This document shows positions 19,267-28,797 of a stretch of 64,000 nt of DNA, piece by piece (position 1 is the stretch's first letter; each line of letters opens with the position of its first letter). Source of the stretch: Sporolactobacillus sp. Y61 (GTDB lineage: Bacteria; Bacillota; Bacilli; Bacillales; Sporolactobacillaceae); contig NZ_CP159510.1 of assembly GCF_040529185.1 (NCBI RefSeq), positions 2,790,001-2,854,000 of the forward strand, written 5' to 3'. The notes under the pieces were generated by a model that had not been told where the DNA came from, did not search any database, and worked only from the letters and a program-made list of their open reading frames with translations. The position numbers were made by a program, and so were the translations under genes.

Positions 19267-20195
19267 TCCCTTCCCGGTTCAGACGGACGGAAGGCAGCCA
19301 GTATTTTATCCGCACCCCGGTTAAGCAGGGATTCTGCGACCAGGTAACCCAGTTTCTCAGGATTCCGGCCATCCCTTTCTGTTCGCAGCAGGGTCTGCCC
19401 GTCCGGTGAAGCAACGAGCCCGTCGAGAGAAAAGCAGCCGTCATCCCGCAATACACAATGGGCCGCGATCGGCACCTGGCAGCCACCCTCCAGTTTTTTC
19501 AGGAACGCCCGTTCAGCCAGAACCGTACGCCACGTCTTCTCATCACTGATTTTCTTCAGCAAGGCTTTCAGTTCTGCATCTCCGGACCGGCACTCAATCG
19601 CCAGTGCCCCCTGGCCAACAGCCGGGAGCATGACGGCAAACGGAATCGAGATTGCCTGTTCTTTTCTCTCTAATCGATTCAAACCGGCTCTGGCAAGGAC
19701 GATGGCATCAAACGCCCCGGACTTCAGCTTTGAGAGACGGGTATCGACGTTGCCCCGCAACGTTTTAATCTTAAGATCCGGCCTTTTATACAAAATCTGA
19801 GCTGCCCGGCGCAGGCTGCTTGTCCCAATGATTGCGCCGGGCGCGAGTGTGTCAAGATCACCCCCGTTTCGCGAAATCAGAACATCACCCGGGTCCTCAC
19901 GAGCCGGAATTCCGCCAATTTCCAGCCCTTCAGGGAGGTCTGCAGGCATATCCTTCATGCTGTGAACCGCCAGATCAATTGACCCGTCAAGCAGTGCCCG
20001 TTCAATTTCTTTGACAAAAAGACCCTTTCCACCTGCTTTCGACAGGGCGACATGCTGAATCCGGTCACCGCGGGTCACAATATGCCTGATCTGAACGTTA
20101 AGGCCGCCTGAAGCCGCCTTCAGTATTTCCATCACTTTCCGGCTTTGTACAAGAGCCAGTTTGCTTCTTCTTGAACCTATGACAAGGGTCCTCAT
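19263..20195 (-). CDS. hemC: Porphobilinogen deaminase (hydroxymethylbilane synthase)
   Basis: Polymerises four porphobilinogens into hydroxymethylbilane. 310 residues. The N-terminal IGSRRSKLALVQS, the central IGTSSLRRAAQI with the catalytic Arg pair, and the dipyrromethane-binding cysteine in LEGGCQVPIAAH are all present. It follows hemA directly; the hemX gene that sits between them in B. subtilis is absent. Confidence 0.97.
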   Translation of the reverse strand: MRTLVIGSRRSKLALVQSRKVMEILKAASGGLNVQIRHIVTRGDRIQHVALSKAGGKGLFVKEIERALLDGSIDLAVHSMKDMPADLPEGLEIGGIPAREDPGDVLISRNGGDLDTLAPGAIIGTSSLRRAAQILYKRPDLKIKTLRGNVDTRLSKLKSGAFDAIVLARAGLNRLERKEQAISIPFAVMLPAVGQGALAIECRSGDAELKALLKKISDEKTWRTVLAERAFLKKLEGGCQVPIAAHCVLRDDGCFSLDGLVASPDGQTLLRTERDGRNPEKLGYLVAESLLNRGADKILAAFRPSEPGRE

Positions 20196-20240
20196 TCTGC
20201 CTGGTCATCTCTCTCCCTGAGTAAAATCATAGCTGAAAAA

Positions 20241-21620
20241 TTAATGGATTTGAACCGCCTGTTCCGTTTTTTTCCCTGTTTTTCCATCCATTTCATCCTG
20301 TTCAGCGGTCTTTCCGCCTTTTGAGGTATCATCGTGAGACGTCCCCGATGTGACGCTATCCGAAATATGAAAGATATCGGCAAAGAGACGGATGGCTTCC
20401 CTGCCGCTGTTTTGAACGGCAAGTTCCTTGATTTTACTGATCGGATCCCTCAGCAACTGATTAATCATGCTTTTGGTATGTTTGCTGATTACCTTTCTTT
20501 CGTGTTCGGTCATCTCCGGAAGTTTGTGATCAAGACTCGTCATCGTTTCCGCATGAATCTCCAGTGCCTTTTTCCTGAGCGCGGTGATCACCGGAACAAC
20601 CCCGAGGGTCTGCAGCCATTCCTCATACTTTACCATCTGCTGCTCAATCATCGGAACGATGCGCTTAGCAGCCTGCAGACGTGCCTCTCTGTTATTTTCG
20701 ATGACATCTTTAAGATCGTCGATATCAGAAAGAAACACGCCTTCGATTTTTCCCGCCTCAGGATCAATATTGCGCGGAACACCAATATCTACAAGAATAA
20801 GAGGACGCCTCTCACGCCCGGACATTGCGGAATGAATTTCTTTTCCCGTAAGCAGATACTCATGTGCCGAAGTCGCCGTAATCACAATATCCGACTCTCT
20901 GATTAAATGATTTCGACTGTCAAAGCGCACCGGCCTTCCGCCACACTGCGCTGCAAGGTGAACCGCTTTCTCTGTGGTTCTGTTCGCAATCAAAAGATCT
21001 CCGGCACCATTACCGGCAAGATGCTTCAGAGCCAGTCTGCTCATTTTACCGGCACCAATCATCAGTACCGTTTTATCTTCAAGAGTGCCAAACCGGTGGC
21101 GCAGCATTTCTACAGCCGCATAACTCACGGAAACCGGATGATCATTAATCTGTGTGACATGCTGAGCTTTTCTGGCTACGGTCAGTGCTTCCTTGAACAG
21201 TTCATTAAAAAACGTCCCTGTTGTCCCCGCCGACTGTGCAGTCAAAAAACTGTTTCTGACCTGTCCGAGAATCTGTGTCTCCCCCAGAATCATGGAATCA
21301 AGTCCGCAAGTCACACGAAAAAGATGATCCATTGCTTCCCTGCCATGCTTTATAAAAAGGAAGGGTTCAAGATCTGCTATGGAAAGATGGAACCATTCAG
21401 CAAAGAATCTTTTTGTATAATAGCGTCCCGTGTGCAGTTGATCACTGACAACATAGATTTCTGTGCGATTACATGTAGAAATAATGACATCTTCAAAAAT
21501 ACTTTTCGTATTCCGCAAAATTGTTAGCGCTTTCTCAATACCTGATTTATTAAACGCCAAATGTTCCCTTATATGGACCGGAGCACTGTGATAGTTGACT
21601 CCCACTGCCAGAATGTGCAT
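20241..21620 (-). CDS. hemA: Glutamyl-tRNA reductase
   Basis: First committed enzyme of C5 heme synthesis; it reduces Glu-tRNA to glutamate-1-semialdehyde with NADPH. 459 residues from ATG 21620, set by a GGGGGAG ribosome site. The catalytic cysteine is in IISTCNRTEIY, the substrate motif is MILGETQILGQVR, and the NADPH fold is VLMIGAGKMSRLALKHL. A C-terminal dimerisation helix and an extra acidic tail follow. First gene of the operon, with a sigma-A-type promoter just upstream. Confidence 0.97.
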   Translation of the reverse strand: MHILAVGVNYHSAPVHIREHLAFNKSGIEKALTILRNTKSIFEDVIISTCNRTEIYVVSDQLHTGRYYTKRFFAEWFHLSIADLEPFLFIKHGREAMDHLFRVTCGLDSMILGETQILGQVRNSFLTAQSAGTTGTFFNELFKEALTVARKAQHVTQINDHPVSVSYAAVEMLRHRFGTLEDKTVLMIGAGKMSRLALKHLAGNGAGDLLIANRTTEKAVHLAAQCGGRPVRFDSRNHLIRESDIVITATSAHEYLLTGKEIHSAMSGRERRPLILVDIGVPRNIDPEAGKIEGVFLSDIDDLKDVIENNREARLQAAKRIVPMIEQQMVKYEEWLQTLGVVPVITALRKKALEIHAETMTSLDHKLPEMTEHERKVISKHTKSMINQLLRDPISKIKELAVQNSGREAIRLFADIFHISDSVTSGTSHDDTSKGGKTAEQDEMDGKTGKKTEQAVQIH

Positions 21621-21708
21621 GAAACTCCCCCACATATAAATAAACACTTCACAAGACCATGTATGATCGTATGATAAAGAGATTTCCTTTATTTATGCCT
21701 CTTATTTC

Positions 21709-21737
21709 AAAATAACAAATCAGTTTATTAAAATCAA
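21709..21737 (-). promoter_or_regulatory. Candidate sigma-A promoter of the hem operon
   Basis: TTGATT (21732-21737) and TATTTT (21709-21714) are 17 bases apart on the minus strand, about 90 bases before hemA. A 14-base perfect palindrome (GTGATAATTATCAC, 21757-21770) lies 20 bases farther upstream. Confidence 0.5.
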
Positions 21738-21788
21738 AAGTTAGGTGCGTTATGTAGTGATAATTATCACCCGGTGTTCACAAAGTAT

Positions 21789-22379
21789 TCACATGTCATT
21801 TACGATCAGACGGTCAATTGCCTGCCAGGCTTCGTCTGTACCCATACCTGTCATCGAAGAAAAAAGGAGAAGGGGTTCATCTTTCTTAAGTGAAAGTGTA
21901 TGCGTAATCATCTTTTTCTGTTTTTGATAGCTTCCCCGGGACAGTTTGTCCGCTTTCGTAGCCACGGTAATGACCGGGTGACCGTAAAATTTCAGGTATT
22001 CGTGCATCTGAATATCCTGATGTGTGGGCGGGTGGCGCATATCGACGAGATGAACAACAGCACGTAATGTGCCCCGTTCTGAAAAATATTTATCCAGCAT
22101 TTTCCCCCAGGCTTCCCGCTCTTTTTTAGAGACTTTGGCATAACCATAACCCGGTACATCTACAAAATAAAAACAACCATTTATTTTAAAATAGTTCAGT
22201 TTCTGAGTCTTGCCCGGCTTTTCAGAAATCCTGACCAGGTTCCTGCGTCCGAGCATCTTATTAATAAATGAAGATTTACCGACATTTGAACGGCCGGCAA
22301 GCGCTATTTCCGGGAGTCCGTCTGCGGGGTACTGTGCCGGACCTACTGCACTGATGATATATTCCGCCTGAGTAATTTT
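21789..22379 (-). CDS. ysxC: Ribosome biogenesis GTPase YsxC/EngB
   Basis: Essential GTPase acting in late 50S ribosomal subunit assembly. About 196 residues from ATG 22379, behind an AGAGGAG ribosome site. G1 is GRSNVGKSS, G3 DVPGYGYAKV and G4 TKADKLS, all intact. It sits between lonB and hemA as in B. subtilis, except that lonA, which normally separates ysxC from lonB, is missing. Confidence 0.96.
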   Translation of the reverse strand, partial: KITQAEYIISAVGPAQYPADGLPEIALAGRSNVGKSSFINKMLGRRNLVRISEKPGKTQKLNYFKINGCFYFVDVPGYGYAKVSKKEREAWGKMLDKYFSERGTLRAVVHLVDMRHPPTHQDIQMHEYLKFYGHPVITVATKADKLSRGSYQKQKKMITHTLSLKKDEPLLLFSSMTGMGTDEAWQAIDRLIVNDM

Positions 22380-22512
22380 CATGGTTAACTCCTCTATGGG
22401 ATACTCTTTTTGTACAAACCATTCTAACGTATGTTTCATACTTTATACAATAATAACATATTCTCACTTACTCATGACTGAAGTAACGAGTGTGCGTTAT
22501 AAATCAATTTGA

Positions 22513-22540
22513 AAAGCCGGACCTCTGCATGAAGTCCGGC
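22513..22540 (-). terminator. Terminator after lonB
   Basis: GCCGGAC and GTCCGGC form the stem with an 11-base loop, followed by TTTTC on the minus strand. Confidence 0.75.
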
Positions 22541-22554
22541 ATCATTCTTCTCTA

Positions 22555-24276
22555 TTAACCGGGTTTTCTGATCTGCTGTTCCGTCCCTCTGGCCGACATT
22601 TCCTCATTCATCTGATCCGAGTAGGGTGCTTCCTGCACAAACCGTCGCTCCTCAGCAGTAAGTAATGCCAGATCCAGAACCTCGCGAAATGAATCGACGG
22701 GGATCACTTCAACACCCTGGACCTTTTTTAACGCTTCCTGCATATTCTCACGGGGAATCATCACGCGGACTGCCCCCGCTTCACAGGCTGCTCCAACTTT
22801 CGCCATAATCCCTCCAACCGGTTTGACCTGTCCATGAAGACCAAGTTCACCGGTCATGGCCAGATCCGGACACACAGCGCGTCCCATGATTGCCGAACAG
22901 ACAGCAACAGCCATGGCTATACCCGCGGATGGACCATCCACCAGAGATCCGCCGGGAAAATTCACATGCAGGTGATACTTATAGGTTGCAAAACCCATTC
23001 TGTTTAACACGGTCAGGACATTTTCAATCGATCCCCTGGCCATACTTTTTCGTGTAACCGACCGGCCTGAGGAGCCCATGGTTTCTTCCTCAGCGATCCC
23101 GGTCACGGTCAGGCTACCGCCATGGCGACTTTTCACAGCAGACGCCTCAACTTCCAGAAGGGCTCCCTGACCTGATCCGTAAACGGCGAGTCCGCTGACC
23201 AGTCCGATTTCCGGCTTTACAGGGACTTTTCGATTCGGTTTGGGAACAAGCCGGCTGGAACGGATCACCCACTCAATTTCATCCAGGCCGATCTTCATCG
23301 CCGCGTTTCCCTGAAACATAGCCATGCCCGCCGCAATTTGAATCATATTGACGGCTTCACGGCCGTTCTTTGCATAATCCGCAATTTTTTCGAGGCACGC
23401 CTGAGGTACATCAAGATGCAGTTTCTTCCCGGCGCGTTCGGCAATCCGCTGAATATCCGACCGGCTCAGTTCGCTGAAGAAAATTTCCAGGCAGCGTGAA
23501 CGGATGGCCGGCGGGATTTCTTCAGGGCGCCTTGTGGTCGCCCCGACCAGTCTGAAGTCGGCGGGAAGTCCTTTCTGAAAGATATCGTGAATGTAAACGG
23601 GAATCTGACGATTTTCTTCGCTGTAGTAGGCACTTTCAAGAAAAACTTTTCGATCTTCGAGCACTTTCAGCAGCTTATTGAGCTGAATGGGGTGAAGTTC
23701 CCCAATTTCATCAATAAAGAGGAGGCCTCCATGTGCCCGGGTCACGGCTCCTTCTTTAGGCTGAGGAATACCCGCCTGTCCCATGGCGCCTGCCCCCTGA
23801 TAAATAGGGTCGTGTACCGAACCGATCAGCGGATCAGCGATACCCCGTTCATCAAACCGCGCCGTTGCTCCGTCCAGTTCAACAAATGGCGAAGAAGGGG
23901 TAAAGGGGGATTTTATGTTCTTTTTTGCTTCTTCAAGGACAAGCCGTGCAGCAGCAGTCTTTCCAATACCCGGAGGTCCATAAATAATGACATGCTGTGG
24001 ATTGGCTCCGCAAAGTGCGGCACGCAGCGCCTTTATTCCCTCCTGCTGACCAATGACGTCTTCAAGCGTCTTCGGCCGAATCCGTTCCGACAGAGGTTCC
24101 GACAAGGATCGGCTGCGCATCCTGTTCAGATGTTCCATTTCCTTTTTCGATTCCCTGTCTACCGAAATCCGCTGTACGCGCTGGTTGCGCAGCAGATTCC
24201 AAAAATAAAGTCCGATAATAGCTCCAAAAAAAATCTGAGTAAAAATAAGTAAAACCATCCAGTTCATGCTCTGCAT
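22555..24276 (-). CDS. lonB: ATP-dependent protease LonB
   Basis: Membrane-anchored Lon-type protease; in B. subtilis it is made in the forespore under sigma F. 573 residues: an N-terminal helix (WMVLLIFTQIFFGAIIGLYF), an AAA domain with Walker A GPPGIGKTAAAR and Walker B GGLLFIDEIGEL, and a C-terminal Lon protease domain with the catalytic Ser in DGPSAGIAM and Lys in GQVKPVGGIMAKVGAA. The start could be ATG 24276 or ATG 24267; the GGGAGG ribosome site is better spaced for the second. Confidence 0.95.
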   Translation of the reverse strand: MQSMNWMVLLIFTQIFFGAIIGLYFWNLLRNQRVQRISVDRESKKEMEHLNRMRSRSLSEPLSERIRPKTLEDVIGQQEGIKALRAALCGANPQHVIIYGPPGIGKTAAARLVLEEAKKNIKSPFTPSSPFVELDGATARFDERGIADPLIGSVHDPIYQGAGAMGQAGIPQPKEGAVTRAHGGLLFIDEIGELHPIQLNKLLKVLEDRKVFLESAYYSEENRQIPVYIHDIFQKGLPADFRLVGATTRRPEEIPPAIRSRCLEIFFSELSRSDIQRIAERAGKKLHLDVPQACLEKIADYAKNGREAVNMIQIAAGMAMFQGNAAMKIGLDEIEWVIRSSRLVPKPNRKVPVKPEIGLVSGLAVYGSGQGALLEVEASAVKSRHGGSLTVTGIAEEETMGSSGRSVTRKSMARGSIENVLTVLNRMGFATYKYHLHVNFPGGSLVDGPSAGIAMAVAVCSAIMGRAVCPDLAMTGELGLHGQVKPVGGIMAKVGAACEAGAVRVMIPRENMQEALKKVQGVEVIPVDSFREVLDLALLTAEERRFVQEAPYSDQMNEEMSARGTEQQIRKPG

Positions 24277-24362
24277 CTGCCTCCCATTTATGACAATTGT
24301 TCACAGTCGGTTCATTTGAATGTTCTACCGGCCAGTATTGCCAGACGTGAGAGGAGCTAAAC

Positions 24363-24410
24363 AAAAAAGGACCGGGATATCGGATCTGTAAATCCTTTTC
24401 CCCGGCCCTT
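24363..24410 (-). terminator. Terminator after clpX
   Basis: AAGGGCCGGG pairs with CCCGGTCCTT, with an inner GGAT/ATCC stem, followed by six T residues on the minus strand. Confidence 0.8.
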
Positions 24411-24433
24411 CTGTGAAAATATACCTGCCCTTA

Positions 24434-25708
24434 TCAGGCACTCTCTTTCGGTGACTCCAGATTTTTAATGACAGTGGTTCCATCATTCAGGAGCAGTGTC
24501 GGACGTTCCTTTCCTTCCACCGTTTCCTTGGTGATGACGCATTTTTCGATGTCGTCCCGTGAAGGCAGTTCATACATCACATCAAGCATCATACCTTCAA
24601 TAATTGAACGCAGCCCGCGGGCACCCGTTTTCCGTTCAATCGCCTGTTTGGCAATAGCACGCAGTGCATCTTCAGAAAATTCGAGTTCGACATTGTCCAG
24701 ATCAAACAGCTTTTTGTATTGTTTGGCAAGCGCGTTCTTCGGTTTCGTCAGAATGTCGACGAGCGCACCCTCGTCCAACTGTCTCAATGTGGTAATGACG
24801 GGCAGACGGCCGATAAATTCAGGAATCAAACCGAATTTAAGCAGATCTTCAGGAAGAACATGTTTCAGAGCGTCATCACGTTCCAGATCCTGAGCCTTCG
24901 AGGAAGCTCCGAAGCCGATCACCTTTTTGCCAAGACGGCGTTTGATGATCTGTTCAATCCCGTCAAAAGCACCACCACAGATAAACAGGATATTCGTGGT
25001 ATCAATCTGGATGAACTCCTGATGCGGATGTTTACGCCCGCCCTGCGGCGGTACACTGGCCACTGTGCCCTCGAGAATCTTCAGAAGGGCCTGCTGTACC
25101 CCTTCGCCGGAAACATCTCTTGTAATGGACGGGTTTTCCGATTTGCGAGCGATCTTATCGATTTCATCGATATAAATAATGCCCTTTTCGGCCTTCTCAA
25201 CATCATAATCCGCCGCCTGTATCAGCTTCAGCAGAATATTCTCAACATCCTCACCGACATACCCTGCTTCAGTAAGCGATGTGGCATCAGCAATCGCAAA
25301 CGGTACATTAAGAATGCGGGCCAGTGTCTGGGCAAGAAGGGTTTTCCCGCTTCCGGTAGGACCGATCATCATGATATTACTTTTAGAAAGCTCAACATCA
25401 TCCGGTTTCTGTTTTGAATTAATTCTTTTGTAGTGATTATAAACGGCTACAGACAGGTTCTTCTTGGCTTCTTTCTGACCGATGACATAGTCCCCAAGAA
25501 TCGAGCAGATTTCCTGCGGCTTCGGAATATCCTTGAATTCAACTTCATCGTCCGTCCCCAGTTCTTCTTCAACAATTTCTGTACATAGTTCAATGCATTC
25601 ATCACAAATATAAACGCCCGGTCCGGCGACAAGCTTACGGACCTGATCCTGTGTTTTGCCGCAGAATGAGCATTTCAGCTGTCCTTTTTCTTCATTAAAT
25701 TTAAACAT
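24434..25708 (-). CDS. clpX: ATP-dependent Clp protease ATP-binding subunit ClpX
   Basis: AAA+ unfoldase that feeds proteins to ClpP. 424 residues from ATG 25708 (GAGGGGTG ribosome site). The N-terminal zinc finger uses C13, C16, C35 and C38. Walker A is [15 protein letters not shown], Walker [11 protein letters not shown] and the pore loop GYVGEDV. It lies downstream of tig in the usual order but separated by more than 450 bases, with its own candidate promoter. Confidence 0.98.
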   Translation of the reverse strand: MFKFNEEKGQLKCSFCGKTQDQVRKLVAGPGVYICDECIELCTEIVEEELGTDDEVEFKDIPKPQEICSILGDYVIGQKEAKKNLSVAVYNHYKRINSKQKPDDVELSKSNIMMIGPTGSGKTLLAQTLARILNVPFAIADATSLTEAGYVGEDVENILLKLIQAADYDVEKAEKGIIYIDEIDKIARKSENPSITRDVSGEGVQQALLKILEGTVASVPPQGGRKHPHQEFIQIDTTNILFICGGAFDGIEQIIKRRLGKKVIGFGASSKAQDLERDDALKHVLPEDLLKFGLIPEFIGRLPVITTLRQLDEGALVDILTKPKNALAKQYKKLFDLDNVELEFSEDALRAIAKQAIERKTGARGLRSIIEGMMLDVMYELPSRDDIEKCVITKETVEGKERPTLLLNDGTTVIKNLESPKESA

Positions 25709-25726
25709 GTTTTCACCCCTCATCAT

Positions 25727-26096
25727 TTCTGTGCCATTTCAAACTCCAGACAAGAGCGAAGCATTCTTTCTTTCTATCGCCGGCACACTTCCATCAGCAT
25801 AAGCGTACGCTGATTCATTGTTCATTATTCTTTCCCTGTCAGCGATAAAACATTTTGCAGGTATGGATTACCTGCTGCCTGTTTTACCTTGCTTTGTACA
25901 GCCGGAAAACGCGGCCTCAATGTCAGCCTGTTTTCTGTATGTAGGCATTGTAACATAAAAAAACTATCCCGATAAGCCATATGCCCTGTTTCAAACAATA
26001 TGTACCCCTTTACCCACAGGTCTGTGATCTGAAAGCATGGAACAGAAAGATAACTGACCCACAGAACCTGGTTCTGAAGGGATGGTCATTTAAGAA
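25727..26096. other. Long tig-clpX intergenic stretch
   Basis: No gene is seen here on either strand. The minus strand has an extended -10 (TGT followed by TACAAT, 25947-25952) that could start clpX, giving a leader of roughly 230 bases. A small CAGAACCTGGTTCTG hairpin lies near 26061. No CIRCE or CtsR operator was recognised. Confidence 0.4.
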
Positions 26097-26130
26097 GATG
26101 GACAGGCGCATACAGACGCGTCTGTCCATT
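26097..26130 (-). terminator. Hairpin after tig
   Basis: ATGGACAG and CTGTCCAT pair with an inner CGCGT/ATGCG stem. The T tract after it is weak (CTTCTT), so termination may be partial. Confidence 0.55.
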
Positions 26131-26167
26131 TATCTCAATGTATCCGGCACAGGTTCGCTGTGCATAT

Positions 26168-27496
26168 TTATTTTTCTTCTTCGGCTTTCTTTTCAGCTTT
26201 ATCAGCGGGCTTGGGTTTGCTGGATTCTACGAGCAGATCAACCGCTTTGCGCAGCCGGAGTTCTTCCTTAATAAAATTATTGCTTCCGAGTGCTTTTTTC
26301 AGCTGATCAACACTGATTTTGTAGGATTCAGACAGTTTTTTCAGTTCTTCTTCTACTTCTTCTTCAGCCGGCTCAATATTTTCAGCTTTGGCGATCGCTT
26401 CAAGTGTCAGATTGGCGCGTACTCTCTTTTCGGCGTCTGCTTTCATCTGGTCACGAAGCGCATCTTTATTTGTACCTGACAATTTTGTGTACATATCGAG
26501 TGACAGACCCTGTGCTTTCAGACGCTGTTCAAATTCCTTCAGCATGTTATCCTGTTCATTGGTAATCATAACTTCAGGAATGTCGATCTCAGCGTTTTCA
26601 GAGGCCTGCTCAACAACGCTGTCACGTTTGCTGTTTACTGCGTCCTGTTCTCTGTGTTCTTTCAGATGATTTTTAATTTTCTCCTTCAGAGCATCGAAGG
26701 TATCCACATCATCGTCCACGTCCTTGGCAAATTCGTCATCCAGCTTCGGAAGCTGTTTCTGCTTGATTTCGTGAACCTTTACCTTAAAGGTCGCTTTTTT
26801 CCCTTTCAGCTCCTCTGCATGATAATCTTTCGGGAATGTCACGTTGACATCTTTTTCATCATCGACCCCGAGACCGATCAGTTGATCTTCAAAGCCGGGG
26901 ATGAAGGAACCGGAACCAATTTCAAGAGAATAATTTTCCGCTTTGCCGCCTTCAAAAGGTTTACCGTCAACGTATCCGTCAAAATCGATGACCGCGGTAT
27001 CCCCTTTTTCAATTTTACCGTCATCCTTAACAACCAGTTCCGCATAGCGTTCCTGGAGATGACTGATTTCGTGGTCCACATCTGCATCAGTGACTTCAGT
27101 ATTCTTGTCTTCTACTTCAAGGCCTTTGTAGTCGCCGAGTTTTACTTCAGGTTTTACCGTAACATCAGCCTTCAGGACGAGCTTTTTGCCCTTGCCGATT
27201 TCTTTCACATCAACCTGCGGCTTGTCCACCGGTTCAATTCCCGTCTGGTCAATAGCTTCGGAATAAGCAGACGGCAGAACAAAATCAATGGCATCTTCAT
27301 ACAGCGCTTCAACCCCGAAACGGCGTTCGAACAGACCGCGCGGGACGCGTCCTTTACGGAAACCCGGGACAGTGACTTTTTTCACTACTTTTTTAAAGGC
27401 TTTGTCAAGTGCCTGATCAAAACTGTCGGCATCGACTCCAAATGTCAGCGTACCCACATTGCCCTTTGTTTTTTCCCATTTTGCTTCTACAGTCAT
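26168..27496 (-). CDS. tig: Trigger factor
   Basis: Ribosome-bound chaperone and peptidyl-prolyl isomerase. About 442 residues from ATG 27496 (GGAGG ribosome site). The ribosome-binding signature [13 protein letters not shown] is near residue 40. The FKBP-type domain ([19 protein letters not shown]) is central, followed by the long helical C-terminal arms and a Lys/Glu-rich tail. It lies between ysoA and clpX as in B. subtilis. Confidence 0.98.
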   Translation of the reverse strand: MTVEAKWEKTKGNVGTLTFGVDADSFDQALDKAFKKVVKKVTVPGFRKGRVPRGLFERRFGVEALYEDAIDFVLPSAYSEAIDQTGIEPVDKPQVDVKEIGKGKKLVLKADVTVKPEVKLGDYKGLEVEDKNTEVTDADVDHEISHLQERYAELVVKDDGKIEKGDTAVIDFDGYVDGKPFEGGKAENYSLEIGSGSFIPGFEDQLIGLGVDDEKDVNVTFPKDYHAEELKGKKATFKVKVHEIKQKQLPKLDDEFAKDVDDDVDTFDALKEKIKNHLKEHREQDAVNSKRDSVVEQASENAEIDIPEVMITNEQDNMLKEFEQRLKAQGLSLDMYTKLSGTNKDALRDQMKADAEKRVRANLTLEAIAKAENIEPAEEEVEEELKKLSESYKISVDQLKKALGSNNFIKEELRLRKAVDLLVESSKPKPADKAEKKAEEEK

Positions 27497-27674
27497 TTCA
27501 TTCTTACCTCCAACATCTATCTTCATTCTTTGCAGCAGAGCTGTATCTTCCCCTTTTCAGGCGGGCATCCGCCGCGCAATAAATACCCACAGTAACAGTA
27601 AAACAATGCAACTACGCTATTATAACATAAGTCCCTTCTCTGAAAAACCGAAATGAACGAAATCGCACCCGTCC

Positions 27675-28712
27675 TTATTCATTTATTCCGAAACGCTCAA
27701 CGTCGCTGATCATGGAACAGGCTTTTTGAAAGTCACTTTCCTGAACATCAAACAGTCTGAGCATACCGGCAATATCCTTTTGCATGTTTCCTGCCTCTGC
27801 AGCCTGAACAGTAAATACAGCGGCCCATACATTGATTGACGGGGGTTCAAAAGGTCTGGGATAGATCTGCATGGTGAAGAAACGGCACACGTCCGCCGCC
27901 AGATCAGCCAGTGTCGGATTTTCGGAATCCAGCACGTCCCGAATATGTTTTTCAACCCGTCCGGCAAAGGTTTTGTTCAGAAAATTTTCGTTGAACGTTG
28001 CATGATACACTTTCCCGAACTTCCACACATTAACCCCGTCAACCAGACCACTCTCCTTAACGGCACACATTAAAACCGTTTTGATTTCGGAATTCTGATT
28101 CTTGTCAAGCAGAAACTGCTCAACTTTCGGCAGGCTCTTACGGTTCAGCTGATTCGCCAGATTTCTGGCAAGCAGCAGCCGGGTCTTTTGATCTGCCTGC
28201 TTAAATCCGGATAAATCCAGTGAAGCATCATCAGGACTTTTCGCGGTCCGTCCGGGCGCTCCACCCCTGTTTTGTTTCTCATTCAAACGAATCTCACAAA
28301 GCTTTTCCATCTGCCTGAGAAATTCCTGAAGATCGGCGGACATGTCCTTTTCTTTGTTCACTTTCCGGATTTCATGAAGAGCCATATGATAATCCTTTTT
28401 CTCGATTAAAATGGTCAGATAGAGTCTGAACACATCATAATAATAAGGGGCACCGTCGGTCAGAAGCTGTCGGACGGCACCTTCAGCCTGGCTGTATTCC
28501 CCGAGTTCCACCGAACAGATCGCCCATCCGTACAGACCTTTGATATCATGAACATTCAGCCTCAGAAGTTTGCCGAACAGGGGGCGCGCTTCCCTGTATT
28601 TTTTTTCTTCAACCAGGGTCATCGCTTTGTTCAAAAGCCGGCTTTCAAGATCGGGAAAAAGGACCAGATTGCCGTCATGCCGTACCGGTCTTTTTTTTCT
28701 GTTTCTTTTCAT
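27675..28712 (-). CDS. ysoA: TPR-repeat protein, YsoA-like
   Basis: 345 residues. A basic N-terminus (MKRNRKKRPVRHDGN) is followed by several TPR-like helix pairs (KAMTLVEEKKYREARPLFGK, YGWAICSVELGEYSQAEG, ILIEKKDYHMALHEIR) to about residue 125. A Lys/Gly-rich linker and a second helical domain with no known motif follow. The place upstream of tig is that of ysoA in B. subtilis. TPR proteins bind other proteins; the partner is unknown. Confidence 0.8.
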   Translation of the reverse strand: MKRNRKKRPVRHDGNLVLFPDLESRLLNKAMTLVEEKKYREARPLFGKLLRLNVHDIKGLYGWAICSVELGEYSQAEGAVRQLLTDGAPYYYDVFRLYLTILIEKKDYHMALHEIRKVNKEKDMSADLQEFLRQMEKLCEIRLNEKQNRGGAPGRTAKSPDDASLDLSGFKQADQKTRLLLARNLANQLNRKSLPKVEQFLLDKNQNSEIKTVLMCAVKESGLVDGVNVWKFGKVYHATFNENFLNKTFAGRVEKHIRDVLDSENPTLADLAADVCRFFTMQIYPRPFEPPSINVWAAVFTVQAAEAGNMQKDIAGMLRLFDVQESDFQKACSMISDVERFGINE

Positions 28713-28797
28713 CCTGTCCCGTCCCGTTCCATTTTATGGTTGTTTTTAGAATATCAGTTTCGCTGATACTTCGCAATGTGGCATCCGTACCCACTCT

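Noticed and set aside
20334..20906. 190-codon frame opposite hemA
   Set aside because: Full overlap with an intact glutamyl-tRNA reductase and no supporting signals.
21757..21770. Canonical Fur or PerR box upstream of hemA
   Set aside because: The half-sites fit but the palindrome is three bases too short for the 15-base consensus, so it is kept only as an unnamed candidate operator.
26654..27595. 313-codon open frame opposite tig
   Set aside because: Phe/Leu-rich reverse reading of a Lys/Glu-rich gene; no start signals or motifs.
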